This document shows, piece by piece, positions 17,610-26,112 of a stretch of DNA of 64,000 bases. Source of the DNA: SZUA-22 sp963751695 (GTDB lineage Bacteria; Bacteroidota; Ignavibacteria; Ignavibacteriales; Melioribacteraceae); assembly GCA_963751695.1 (NCBI GenBank), contig CAVVVP010000001.1, positions 62,001 to 126,000 of the forward strand, given 5' to 3'. Every line of letters begins with the position of its first letter. The stretch's first letter is position 1. Made by a program: the position numbers and the translations under genes. The notes under the pieces are model-generated. The model did no database searches and was not told the DNA's origin. It saw nothing but the letters and a program-made list of their open reading frames with translations.

Positions 17610-20585
17610 TTATAATTCTTCTAATTTTTGTTTTGCTTCTTGACCGTATTCGTCATTAGGATGACGTTTTGCAACAGCACGATACATTTCCCTAGCATTC
17701 CTTTTGTCATTTATGCCTATATAGCAATCACCAAGTTTTAACAACGATTTGATAAACCACTCATCGTATGTAGCATAAACAGTTCTTACTCTAACAAGTG
17801 CAGAAATGGATTCTTCAAACTTTTTTTGTTCATATAGTGATAATCCGAGATAATACTGAGCCTGAGCGCCAATGTCATCAGTTCTATTTTGAGCAACTTC
17901 ACCAAATAACATTTCTGAATTCGGATACCTTTGCTGCTCGAGTTCCATCTTACCCAACTCAATTTTTGATTTCGCTGAAAATAGAGTTTTATCATAATAT
18001 TTGATTATTTCACTAAACGAATTATAAGCCGCATCCAAATTACCACTATTAAGCTCGGCTATACCTTTCAAATAAAATATCTCTTGTGATTTATCAGAAT
18101 CAGATATTTTTGGTAGAACACTTGAATACAATAGAACTTCAAGGTCATAAGTTTTTTGATTTGAATAGATCTTACCCAATTCTATTACTGCCTCAATTCC
18201 ATAATCTGATCTAAGATATTTTTCAACAATTAATGAGTAATACTCTATTGCTTTTGCAGTATCTTCGATCATAGTATAGCTCTTACCAACCCAATACATT
18301 GCGGTTGGAACATAATCGCTCTTAGGATAGAAATTGAGCATCTCAGAGTATCCATCAATTGCTTTGGGATAATTTCCATAGCTGTAGTAAATCTCTCCCT
18401 TTTTCATTAATATTTTTTCACTGTTCTCAGTATTAGGGTATTTTACAATGTATGCATTTATTAATGCTATAGCGCTTTCAGGATCATCTTGTGCAAGATA
18501 GCAATATTGAATTCCATTCATTGCATCATATACATATCTTGTATCAGGATAATCTGAAATGATCTTTAGATAATAAACTACTGCAGAATCATACTTTCCT
18601 AAATTATAGTACGAATCCCCAATTGAATATATTGCAATAGGTTTAATTGCCGATTTAGGATAGTTAAGTAATAATTGCTTATAATTACTTAGTGCAGAAT
18701 TATAATCCCCTCTCTGAAATTCGATCCAACCAATTAAATATTGAGCATCATCTTGATATCTTGAATTTGGATATTTTTCCTGGAGCTGTGTTAGTTGAGA
18801 AATAGCTTCATCAGATTCTCCAGACTTAAACAGTGATTGACCAAATTGATAAAGAGTATAATCGCTTCGGAAATTTTCGCCATACGAACTAAATATCTTT
18901 CTATACTCAGCAGTAGCTTTTTCAAAATTTTTCATACCGAAATAACAATCGGCTAATCTGAGTCTGCAATCTATTACATTTCTGCTATTACGATACTTTG
19001 TTATATACTCATTAAAATAGAATGCAGCATTTGCAAAGTCTTTCAAATTGAAGTAAGCATAAGCAGAGCCATAAAGGGTAAGTTCATCGAGCTTATCGCC
19101 TTGAGCATCAACTCTGTAATAATGTCTTTGCGCTGATGCATAGTTGCCTTTTTCAAAATATACTTCTCCAAGATAAAAATTTACTTTCCTGGTTTCGAAT
19201 CTTTGATCCCTCACATTAAGATCACTTAAGTTTGTTAAAGCATCATCATATTTTTTCAGATAAAACTGTGAAACCCCTAGTCCAAAAATTGCTCTGCTAT
19301 TAATTTTTTTCGGAAGTAAATTAATTTTAAGGATCCGTTTGAAATACTTTTCGGCTTCTGAGTATTTTTTCTCTTCAAGACTGATCTCACCAAGAAGTGT
19401 CATAGCTCTTGCTCTTATAACTTTATCATCCGATTGTGAGGCAAGAATTAAATTCCGTTCGGAAGTTTTAATGTCATTATCATTAAATTGGATGATACTC
19501 AAACTTAATTTGACATCGTCTGTCAATTCATTATCCGGATATTCTGCAAGAAATTCATTGTAGATAATTGACGCCTCTTCCGTTTCTCCAAGATATCTTT
19601 TGCATTCAGCACTCCAGAAAATTGACTTTAATGAAATACTGTCAGGATTTTCTTTATCTATTAATTCTGAAAACTTGTTGAATGCTTCAGCGTAGTTTTG
19701 TTGCTGGAAATTTATCCAAGCAATTCCAAAGCGGCTAGTCCTTTCTACATTCTGAGATGTTGTTCTACTTAATACATCTCTAAATGCTTCCTCTGCCTCA
19801 GTATACTCCAGTAGTCGAAAATGTGCACTTGCTAGAATATATCCAGCCTCAACTTGTTGTTCTTCGGGAAGTCTATTGATTAGTGGGTCTGTTAACTCGA
19901 GAATTGCTCTATCATATTCTTTTAGATAGAAGTAACAAGCTCCTATTCTGAACTGAGCACTAGGTGCTAATTCACTTTCTCCATGATATGCTAATAGTTC
20001 GTCGTAATAAGTAACAGCTGCAGTATAGTTCCCTTTTAACTCATAAATATAGGCTAAAGAATAAATAGTATAATCTACCTTGTCAGCATTTCTGTCATCA
20101 GAAATCGCTTCTAAAAGGAATTCTTCACCCTCAACAAATTTGTTTTCGTTTACGTACGATTGTCCGATTAAATAATATGAAATACTGCTGTGTTCACTTC
20201 TTGGATAATCATTGACAAGAATAATTAAATTTTCGCGTGCTTTAAAATATTGTTCCTTGGCAAAATATATTGTCCCCAGCGTATAGATAGCATCTGGTAG
20301 ATAGGTAGAAAACTTATATTTCCTTATAAAAAACTCTAATTCTTCAATTGCGCCATCAATTAAGTTAAGTTGAACTAAACAATTTGCAGAATAAAATTTG
20401 GAGGTTGCAATAAGATTCTTATCAATATCGTCTTTGTAAGAAATCTCCAAAAACAGATCTCTTGCAGCAGCATATTGCTGATCTTCGTAAAATTGCATTG
20501 CTTCAGAATAACCAAAATCAGATTGGGAGAGAGCAGTACCAGAGAAGATAAAAGTTAAAATTACTGCTCGAAAAATGCTTTTCAT
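17610..20585 (-). CDS. Large exported TPR-repeat protein
   Basis: About 990 residues. I used the ATG at 20583-20585, which starts a signal peptide (KSIFRAVILTFIFSGTALSQ); an upstream extension of 28 residues is unlikely. Nearly the whole mature protein is tetratricopeptide repeats with the usual YxxAxxxYxxLLxxYPxS pattern (YTAAVTYYDELLAYHGES, YNSALSNYKQLLLNYPKS, YDSAVVYYLKIISDYPDT). It resembles BamD/YbgF-like repeat proteins in the periplasm. First gene of the run ending at tonB, so it may scaffold the outer-membrane protein and the ExbBD-TonB motor. Confidence 0.8.
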   Translation of the reverse strand: MKSIFRAVILTFIFSGTALSQSDFGYSEAMQFYEDQQYAAARDLFLEISYKDDIDKNLIATSKFYSANCLVQLNLIDGAIEELEFFIRKYKFSTYLPDAIYTLGTIYFAKEQYFKARENLIILVNDYPRSEHSSISYYLIGQSYVNENKFVEGEEFLLEAISDDRNADKVDYTIYSLAYIYELKGNYTAAVTYYDELLAYHGESELAPSAQFRIGACYFYLKEYDRAILELTDPLINRLPEEQQVEAGYILASAHFRLLEYTEAEEAFRDVLSRTTSQNVERTSRFGIAWINFQQQNYAEAFNKFSELIDKENPDSISLKSIFWSAECKRYLGETEEASIIYNEFLAEYPDNELTDDVKLSLSIIQFNDNDIKTSERNLILASQSDDKVIRARAMTLLGEISLEEKKYSEAEKYFKRILKINLLPKKINSRAIFGLGVSQFYLKKYDDALTNLSDLNVRDQRFETRKVNFYLGEVYFEKGNYASAQRHYYRVDAQGDKLDELTLYGSAYAYFNLKDFANAAFYFNEYITKYRNSRNVIDCRLRLADCYFGMKNFEKATAEYRKIFSSYGENFRSDYTLYQFGQSLFKSGESDEAISQLTQLQEKYPNSRYQDDAQYLIGWIEFQRGDYNSALSNYKQLLLNYPKSAIKPIAIYSIGDSYYNLGKYDSAVVYYLKIISDYPDTRYVYDAMNGIQYCYLAQDDPESAIALINAYIVKYPNTENSEKILMKKGEIYYSYGNYPKAIDGYSEMLNFYPKSDYVPTAMYWVGKSYTMIEDTAKAIEYYSLIVEKYLRSDYGIEAVIELGKIYSNQKTYDLEVLLYSSVLPKISDSDKSQEIFYLKGIAELNSGNLDAAYNSFSEIIKYYDKTLFSAKSKIELGKMELEQQRYPNSEMLFGEVAQNRTDDIGAQAQYYLGLSLYEQKKFEESISALVRVRTVYATYDEWFIKSLLKLGDCYIGINDKRNAREMYRAVAKRHPNDEYGQEAKQKLEEL

Positions 20586-20924
20586 ATTTAAGGATCGATT
20601 TGTAATAATATCTCTAATGCGTTGATAATTAAACAAGTGAATAATTAATGCAAAACAATCTAAATACATTGATCAATTATGTTTTGATATATCAAACAAA
20701 AATAGTCAAAAATGTTAAAAACAGAAAAGAATAGTTAAATAATTTAATAAATGATAAGAATCACATTCTCGTTTATTTTATCTTTATATTATTCAAAGAT
20801 ATGGAAAAGATAAATAAACTTAAAGTATATTCATCAGTAATAATTGTAAGTTTATATTTTTAATATTCTTAGCATTTTCCTATTTTAAATCGAAGTTATA
20901 AACCAAAACTAAAAAGGTGCCCAA
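20586..20924. other. AT-rich intergenic region between divergent genes
   Basis: About 340 bases without a supported gene. It must hold divergent promoters for the TPR operon (minus) and the beta-barrel gene (plus). I see one imperfect inverted repeat near 20745-20780 (AATAAATGATAAGAAT against ATTCTCGTTTATT) but nothing I can name. Confidence 0.5.
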
Positions 20925-21473
20925 ATGAAAAGATCTATAGTTTTATATTCACTAATTATTTTTCTATCTCTTACGATCAGTTCTCATGCTCAGATGTTAA
21001 AAGTTGGACTAGGAGGAGGTTATACCTCTGTTACGACGTCTGAATCAATATTTGATGATGGTTTTCAGTACGGTGGAAAACTTGTATTGAATGTCCCTCT
21101 GCTTCCACTCACTGTTGCTGCTAATTTGTATAATAATCCTTTTTCTACAGAAATTGGAGATGCTTCATATGAATCAAGTTTCTTTTCTGGTGGATTAGGT
21201 GCAGAATTTACAATATTGCCTGGACCCATCAAACCTTATGTCGGTGCTGAATTTTTATATACTGCTATTGGAGAAAGTAAAATTAATGGACTGAGTGTTG
21301 GAGAATCAGAAAGCAAATATGGACTTGGTTTAGGAGCTGGAGCTTATTTTACTCTTCTTCCTCTCATTGACCTTGACCTATCTGCTCACTACAATATGAA
21401 CACATTACTTAGTAGCGGAGATAATTTTAACACAGTGCATGTCCGCTTGAATGTTCTTTTCAATTTATTCTGA
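20925..21473 (+). CDS. Small outer-membrane beta-barrel protein
   Basis: 182 residues with a signal peptide (about 1-22, ending SSHAQ), then alternating strands and Gly-rich turns (GLGGGYTSVTTSESIF, SFFSGGLGAEFTILPG, YGLGLGAGAYFTLLPL) and a C-terminal VRLNVLFNLF ending in Phe. This is the pattern of an eight-strand OmpA/OmpW-type barrel. A GGTGCCC sequence precedes the ATG. Function not assignable. Confidence 0.75.
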   Translation: MKRSIVLYSLIIFLSLTISSHAQMLKVGLGGGYTSVTTSESIFDDGFQYGGKLVLNVPLLPLTVAANLYNNPFSTEIGDASYESSFFSGGLGAEFTILPGPIKPYVGAEFLYTAIGESKINGLSVGESESKYGLGLGAGAYFTLLPLIDLDLSAHYNMNTLLSSGDNFNTVHVRLNVLFNLF

Positions 21474-21489
21474 TGCAGTTTAAAAGGAA

Positions 21490-21521
21490 AAGCTCTCCAA
21501 CGTAAATCACGAGGAGAGCTT
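21490..21521. terminator. Hairpin between convergent genes
   Basis: Arms AAGCTCTCC (21490-21498) and GGAGAGCTT (21513-21521) pair perfectly around a 14-base loop. It lies between the ends of the plus-strand barrel gene and the minus-strand TPR gene. The minus-strand side is followed by a T-rich stretch. Confidence 0.65.
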
Positions 21522-21542
21522 CATTCTAAGGTTTATTCAAAT

Positions 21543-22307
21543 CTATTTTAGATTTTTCAACTCATAATTTGCATTGTTCTTATACTGATTATCTTTTGCA
21601 GCAATAGTAAAGTTTTCTTTTGCTTTCTCTTTCTCACCTAAACCCTTAAATGCTAATCCTTTGTAATAATATGGTGCACCTTTGGAAATTTTCTTTCTTA
21701 CGTTTATTGCTTGATCAGCTGCTTGCAGAGCTTCACTATATTTACCTAAGTCATTATAGATTTCAGCTAACGAGAGATACGCAGCATCATACTCATAATT
21801 TTTAGTTGCTTCAAGCAGATATCCGATCGCTTCTTCATGTTTTCCGTCCATCTTAGAAGTTTGTCCTAATTGAGTATATGAAAGGCCAATAAACTTTTGA
21901 ATTTTCTTATTCTGTTTTTCGTCACCACTCATTTCAATATACTTACTGAAGTTATCTATCGCCTTGCCATATTCTTTTAAGGAGTAATAAGTAGTTCCTA
22001 ATCCACTATACGCAGAAACAAAATTAGGATCAATCTCAATTGCTTTCAAAAGTTCTGCTTCCGCTTCTTTAAATTTTCTTAATTTTTTAAGTGCAACACT
22101 TTTTTGATAATATATTTTTACACTAGGTTCAACTGCTAGGGCCTGATCATACTTTTCAATTGCTCCATTGTATTGTCCAGATTTCACTAGTCCATTTCCT
22201 TCATTATATAATATTGCAGCTTCCGGATTCATTTCGGCAGTTTGAGCCAAGAGTGTCATCGATACAAGAAGAGATAAGGTAGTAAAAAGTAATTTCAAAT
22301 TCATCAT
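21543..22307 (-). CDS. Exported TPR-repeat protein
   Basis: About 254 residues from the double ATG at 22302-22307, which follows AGGATG. It has a signal peptide (NLKLLFTTLSLLVSMTLLAQ) and six to seven tetratricopeptide repeats (YNGAIEKYDQALAVEPSVKIYYQ, FKEAEAELLKAIEIDPNFVSAY, YGKAIDNFSKYIEMSGDEK, YSEALQAADQAINVRKKI). It lies 35 bases downstream of tRNA-Leu on the same strand. A periplasmic interaction protein of unknown partner. Confidence 0.75.
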   Translation of the reverse strand: MMNLKLLFTTLSLLVSMTLLAQTAEMNPEAAILYNEGNGLVKSGQYNGAIEKYDQALAVEPSVKIYYQKSVALKKLRKFKEAEAELLKAIEIDPNFVSAYSGLGTTYYSLKEYGKAIDNFSKYIEMSGDEKQNKKIQKFIGLSYTQLGQTSKMDGKHEEAIGYLLEATKNYEYDAAYLSLAEIYNDLGKYSEALQAADQAINVRKKISKGAPYYYKGLAFKGLGEKEKAKENFTIAAKDNQYKNNANYELKNLK

Positions 22308-22342
22308 TATAACATCCTTAATAATTATTAAAAAAAACATTG

Positions 22343-22426
22343 TGCGGAAGGCGGGACTTGAACCCGCATGCCCGTTAGAGCACTACCCCCTCAAGATAGC
22401 GTGTATACCAATTTCACCACTTCCGC
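22343..22426 (-). tRNA. tRNA-Leu (anticodon GAG)
   Basis: 84 bases. Acceptor arms GCGGAAG and CTTCCGC pair fully; the D-arm is GTGAAATTGGTATACAC; the anticodon stem CTATC/GGTAG encloses TTGAGGG, giving anticodon GAG. A long variable arm (TGCTCTAACGGGCA) and T-arm GCGGGTTCAAGTCCCGC follow. The long variable arm confirms a class II tRNA. No CCA is encoded. Confidence 0.95.
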
Positions 22427-22540
22427 AGAATAGAATTACAAAAATAATTCTGTCTACTAAAAAAAGCAATATAAATAACTATCTCAAGAGAAAATATCCA
22501 CTTTGGCTTTTACTTCATTTTGTAGCAATATGTTCCCGAA

Positions 22541-23029
22541 TTATTCCAATTCAGGATTTTTACCCCTCATTCGTTTTCCCTGCTTGAGAAGTTCTTTGCG
22601 GATCTCATTTCTGAATTTCCTTTCAAAAACTATAAGCTTTGCTACATCATAAGATGATAAAATATCATCAAGAGATTCTAGAAAGCTTTTTCTTTCAAGT
22701 ACTAATTTCTCTTCAATTGCAAGTATTTTTTCAACATCTGTTTCGTAATTATTTTTAGATTCATTCCTAATTCTAATGTTTAATTTAATAATAAGAGAAT
22801 CCTTTTCTCGCATGAGTACTTTTATTTTTTTGTGATGAGCGTTTCTTCTTGAAAAGAACTTTAACATCGTCTCTTCATCAAGATCAAGAGTTTCAATAAG
22901 TTTTATTTTTTCCAATTCGGCTATTCTACCCTCAGGAAAAGGGCCTCCCTCCTCATGCATAAATCTCTGAGCAAAAAAGTTTTGGCTTAATACAATGAAT
23001 AATATTAGAAGTAGTTTAAAATGTTTCAT
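22541..23029 (-). CDS. Exported Spy/CpxP-like helical protein
   Basis: 162 residues with a signal peptide (about 1-20, LLLILFIVLSQNFFAQ) and an all-helical, charged mature part (KIKLIETLDLDEETMLKFFSRRNAHHKKIKVLMREKD, then a KRMRGKNPELE tail). The pattern resembles Spy/CpxP periplasmic chaperones or heavy-metal sensor proteins, without clear LTxxQ motifs. Third gene after the ECF sigma factor and the putative anti-sigma gene, one base downstream of the latter. Probably part of an envelope stress response. Confidence 0.6.
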   Translation of the reverse strand: MKHFKLLLILFIVLSQNFFAQRFMHEEGGPFPEGRIAELEKIKLIETLDLDEETMLKFFSRRNAHHKKIKVLMREKDSLIIKLNIRIRNESKNNYETDVEKILAIEEKLVLERKSFLESLDDILSSYDVAKLIVFERKFRNEIRKELLKQGKRMRGKNPELE

Positions 23030-23030
23030 A

Positions 23031-23600
23031 TTAATTTCCTAAAATATTTTTATTTATAATTTCGTTGTAGATTTCATCTTGAGTTGATTGATCAATCATA
23101 TCAATCAATTCGTATCCAGTAGATACAAAATAGTAATCATTAGCTGAATTGTCTTCCAAGTATGAGAAATATTCAATTTCAGATAATGAAATATTATTCA
23201 AATTAATCAAATCATTTGTAGAAACATATTCCTCAAGGTTCATTGATTCCAAAAAGTAATCTGATTCAAAGTAATTGCCAGTAGATTTAAAACTAATAAA
23301 TTGTGAAGTAAGGACTATTATAAAAGATACAATCATTGCATATGCAAATGAAGGTTTCATCCCTGTAGTTTGTCTTTCCTCTACTCTCTCAAGCACTTTA
23401 TTTACCAGCATGCTAGAATAGTATTCATTTGGGAATGTGGTTCCAATATACTTAAGTTCAGAAAGTTCATTCGTGAGCAGATTATCAAATTCTTTTAACT
23501 CTTGAGAATTGGTAATCATTTCCCTCGTTTCGATTTGTTCATCTTTATTTAATAAATCGGAATGTAATTTTAGTATTTGTTCATTCTTTTTATTATTCAT
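23031..23600 (-). CDS. Putative anti-sigma factor (single-pass membrane protein)
   Basis: 189 residues: a cytoplasmic N-terminal part of about 80 charged residues (LHSDLLNKDEQIETREMITNSQELKEFDNLL), one membrane helix (FAYAMIVSFIIVLTSQFISF) and an acidic periplasmic tail. It overlaps the sigma factor gene by 8 bases, the usual arrangement of ECF sigma and anti-sigma pairs. It lacks the HxxxCxxC zinc motif, so the call rests on position and topology. Confidence 0.6.
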   Translation of the reverse strand: MNNKKNEQILKLHSDLLNKDEQIETREMITNSQELKEFDNLLTNELSELKYIGTTFPNEYYSSMLVNKVLERVEERQTTGMKPSFAYAMIVSFIIVLTSQFISFKSTGNYFESDYFLESMNLEEYVSTNDLINLNNISLSEIEYFSYLEDNSANDYYFVSTGYELIDMIDQSTQDEIYNEIINKNILGN

Positions 23601-24138
23601 AAAATTTCTCTGTGATTTTTTTCAGTGCATGAAAATAATTTGCTTTCAAGCCTCCAATTGATTTTCCGGTAATTTCGGATATTTCCTGATACGTTAACTC
23701 TTCGAATGTTCTCATTATAAAAACTTCTCTCTGTTTCGTTGGCAGTGTTTTTAAAACTCGCTTAACTTTTTCTAATTTCTCTGATACCTCGAAATCAAGT
23801 ATCATGTTTTCTTTTGACTTAAGCTGTTTCGATTCGTCTGATTCAATAGAAAATATAGTTTTAACTTTTCTTTTTGCCAGTAAATTTAATGAACGATTTT
23901 TCGTTATTTTGTAAATCCATGTATATAGCGAAGAATCAAACTTAAAATTTTTCAATTTCTGGAAAAGAATAAGCAAAACCTCTTGGGAAATTTCATCAGC
24001 ATCAAAGTGATCATTTAAAATACCAAACGCTTGCCAATAAATTCTCTTCGAATATCTTTTAGCGATTTCTTTGAATGCTTTTTCATTTCCATTCAAAAAT
24101 TGTGTTACGAGTTCTTTTTCTTCTTCAATTCTATTCAT
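23593..24138 (-). CDS. ECF-family RNA polymerase sigma factor
   Basis: About 181 residues starting at the ATG at 24136-24138. Region 2 is visible (FDADEISQEVLLILFQKLKNFKFDSSLYTWIYKITKNRSLNLL) and region 4 has the helix-turn-helix LPTKQREVFIMRTFEELTYQEISEITGKSIGGLKANYFHALKKI. Region 3 is absent, as in ECF factors. The upstream DNA has an AAACC-N16-GTC motif that also appears, mirrored, before the divergent Spy-like gene, suggesting autoregulation. Confidence 0.92.
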   Translation of the reverse strand: MNRIEEEKELVTQFLNGNEKAFKEIAKRYSKRIYWQAFGILNDHFDADEISQEVLLILFQKLKNFKFDSSLYTWIYKITKNRSLNLLAKRKVKTIFSIESDESKQLKSKENMILDFEVSEKLEKVKRVLKTLPTKQREVFIMRTFEELTYQEISEITGKSIGGLKANYFHALKKITEKFYE

Positions 24139-24160
24139 AAAAACAATTTGCCACCTATTT

Positions 24161-24184
24161 GACAAATGTAATCAAGAATGGTTT
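24161..24184 (-). promoter_or_regulatory. Candidate ECF promoter for the sigma operon
   Basis: Reading the minus strand, AAACC (complement of 24180-24184) is followed 16 bases later by GTC (complement of 24161-24163). AAC-type -35 and GTC-type -10 elements at this spacing are typical of ECF promoters. The ATG lies 23 bases downstream, leaving a very short leader containing AGGTGG. Confidence 0.45.
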
Positions 24185-24222
24185 AAACAAAAAATAATGT
24201 GAGAAATATTGTTAATTATATT

Positions 24223-24247
24223 AAACCTTTAGACATAAAATCATGTC
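24223..24247 (+). promoter_or_regulatory. Candidate ECF promoter for the Spy-like gene
   Basis: AAACC at 24223-24227 and GTC at 24245-24247 are 17 bases apart on the plus strand, matching the motif found divergently before the sigma gene. The Spy-like ATG is 40 bases downstream. Confidence 0.45.
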
Positions 24248-24287
24248 GAAGAAATACAATCAAATTATTTCAAGTATAGGAGACCAA

Positions 24288-24782
24288 ATGAGAAAACCAA
24301 AAATTATTTTAATAACCAGTGTTTTAGCGATAATATCTTCACTTGCTTTTTCCCAACCAAATGAGAGAGGTATAAGAAATAGGAATGAAGTTAGCCCACT
24401 AAGAATCAGTAAAGTGTTAAATTTGAGTGAAGAACAGTCTAAAGTTTTCAATGAGTTCAAATATATAAATGAATTGGAAGCAATAGATATACGAACGGAA
24501 ATTAAGAAAAATCATGTTGAATTAAAGAAGATGCTTGGAGATGAAAACATTGATGGTGACAGAATTTTAAGTCTAACTGATAATAATTCTCAATTACAGA
24601 GCCAACTGAAGAAATCAAAGACTAAAATGTGGTTAGATGTATATAATATTTTAAATGATGAGCAAAAGATGAAATGGACAAAATTCTTAAATCATTTTAT
24701 TCAAGATGGAAATATGAAAAGGAAATTTGGAAGACGAGAGATGCTTGGTAAAGGAAAACGGAACCGAAACTGGGACCAATAA
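24288..24782 (+). CDS. Exported Spy/CpxP-like protein
   Basis: 164 residues from the ATG at 24288, which has AGGAGA upstream; a longer frame starts at 24243. It has a signal peptide (PKIILITSVLAIISSLAFSQ), then a charged helical domain with two LTxxQ-like blocks (VLNLSEEQSKVFNEF and ILNDEQKMKWTKFL) and a basic, Gly-rich tail. This matches the Spy/CpxP group of periplasmic stress proteins. Divergent from the ECF sigma gene. Confidence 0.7.
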   Translation: MRKPKIILITSVLAIISSLAFSQPNERGIRNRNEVSPLRISKVLNLSEEQSKVFNEFKYINELEAIDIRTEIKKNHVELKKMLGDENIDGDRILSLTDNNSQLQSQLKKSKTKMWLDVYNILNDEQKMKWTKFLNHFIQDGNMKRKFGRREMLGKGKRNRNWDQ

Positions 24783-24804
24783 GTTAAAATAACCATTAAG
24801 AAGA

Positions 24805-24830
24805 CTAGCGCCCTCAAAGTAGGGCGTTAG
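24805..24830. terminator. Hairpin between convergent genes
   Basis: CTAGCGCCCT (24805-24814) and AGGGCGTTAG (24821-24830) pair with one G-T wobble around a six-base loop; ATTTTA follows on the plus strand. It closes the Spy-like gene and possibly the SDR gene on the other strand. Confidence 0.75.
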
Positions 24831-24833
24831 ATT

Positions 24834-25541
24834 TTAAATATCGCCTTCTAATGGTCTCAATGTAATCTCTTCTGCAACCATATTCGATTTAAGATTATAA
24901 ATATTAAAAATAAACTTCGCAATATCTCTAGGTGACATCATACGATTAGCATATTTAGATAAACTATCCGCAGGCCAAATTGGAGTTCTTGTTGCGCCTG
25001 GTAGAATATTAACAACCTTTATGTTTTCTTCCCTAAGTTCTTCTCTTAAAACGTTTGAGTAAGCTAACAGCCCAGCTTTTGAAGCAGAATAAGCACTGCT
25101 TTTTTCGAACGTTTTTCTTGCAGCTACTGATAGTATGTTAATTATAAGTCCTTCCTTCCTTTTTTTAAAATGAGGGAGAACATTCTGAATTGCTGAAATT
25201 GAACCTAGCAAATTTGTTTTTATCACTCCCTCGACAACCTTCATAGAATCTTTGGAGGCTTCACTAAAGGTCGTAGTGCCTGCATTATTAATCAAACAGC
25301 AAATATTAAAGTTACTCAAAACTTTTTTCGTATTTGCTTTAACATCATCTGGTTTTGTAAGATCCAAAGAATAATAATGAAAATATTCATTATTGTATTC
25401 ATCTTTATTCTTTCTTAGCGAATCAACCTTTCTGGAAGTGGCAATCACATCGATCTGATTTCGAATAAATTCTAGAGCAATTGCTTTTCCAATTCCCGAA
25501 CTTGCCCCAGTAACCCATACAGCTGTTTTCTTCTCTTTCAC
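24834..25541 (-). CDS. Short-chain dehydrogenase (candidate sepiapterin reductase)
   Basis: 235 residues with the NAD(P) loop TGASSGIGKAIA, the NNAG motif (INNAGTTTF) and the catalytic Ser with YSASKAG. The C-terminus (AEEITLRPLEGDI) is common in classical SDRs such as YdfG-type enzymes. Sequence alone does not fix the substrate. Because it follows folE by 6 bases and a PTPS gene, the last step of tetrahydrobiopterin synthesis (sepiapterin or 6-pyruvoyl-tetrahydropterin reduction) is a reasonable inference. Confidence 0.75.
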   Translation of the reverse strand: MKEKKTAVWVTGASSGIGKAIALEFIRNQIDVIATSRKVDSLRKNKDEYNNEYFHYYSLDLTKPDDVKANTKKVLSNFNICCLINNAGTTTFSEASKDSMKVVEGVIKTNLLGSISAIQNVLPHFKKRKEGLIINILSVAARKTFEKSSAYSASKAGLLAYSNVLREELREENIKVVNILPGATRTPIWPADSLSKYANRMMSPRDIAKFIFNIYNLKSNMVAEEITLRPLEGDI

Positions 25542-25547
25542 TTTGGC

Positions 25548-26111
25548 CTATATGTTTTTTCTTGCAATGAGATTTAAAAATTCTAACCTTGTTTTCTCAG
25601 TTCTAAATCCTCCATGAACAGCACTTGTAGTAGTTATTGAGTTTTGTTTTTCAACCCCTCTCATCATCATACACATGTGGTAACCTTCTGCGACAACAGC
25701 AACACCCTTTGGTTGCAGTATTTCATCGAGTAAATCAGCTATTTGTTGAGTCATTCTTTCTTGAACTTGCAGTCTCCTTGCAAACATGTCGACAATCCTG
25801 GGAACTTTACTCAAACCAATAATCTTACCGTTAGGAATGTATGCTACATGAACTTTTCCGTAAAATGGAAGCATGTGATGCTCGCACAAACTATAAAAAT
25901 CAATATCCTTAACAATTACCATTTCATCATATTTCTCTTCAAAAATAGCATTGTTTATTAATTCATCTAGATCTTGAGAATAACCTTTTGTCAAATATTT
26001 ATATGCCTTCGCTACCCTTTTAGGTGTATTCTTTAACCCTTGACGAGATGGATCTTCTCCAATCTCATTTAGTATAAACTCTACTTTTTCTGAGACTTTT
26101 TTTAAATCCAA
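25548..26111 (-). CDS. folE: GTP cyclohydrolase I
   Basis: Converts GTP to dihydroneopterin triphosphate. 187 residues with the zinc and catalytic motifs CEHHMLPFYGKVHVAYIP, the signature LSKVPRIVDMFARRLQVQERMT, and the second zinc Cys in YHMCMMMRGV. Full length. One base separates it from the PTPS gene. It could feed folate as well as biopterin. Confidence 0.95.
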   Translation of the reverse strand: MDLKKVSEKVEFILNEIGEDPSRQGLKNTPKRVAKAYKYLTKGYSQDLDELINNAIFEEKYDEMVIVKDIDFYSLCEHHMLPFYGKVHVAYIPNGKIIGLSKVPRIVDMFARRLQVQERMTQQIADLLDEILQPKGVAVVAEGYHMCMMMRGVEKQNSITTTSAVHGGFRTEKTRLEFLNLIARKNI

Positions 26112-26112
26112 T

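Noticed and set aside
17610..20585. Artificial expansion of TPR repeats in the large TPR protein
   Set aside because: Repeats share only the TPR consensus; no near-identical DNA repeats are seen.
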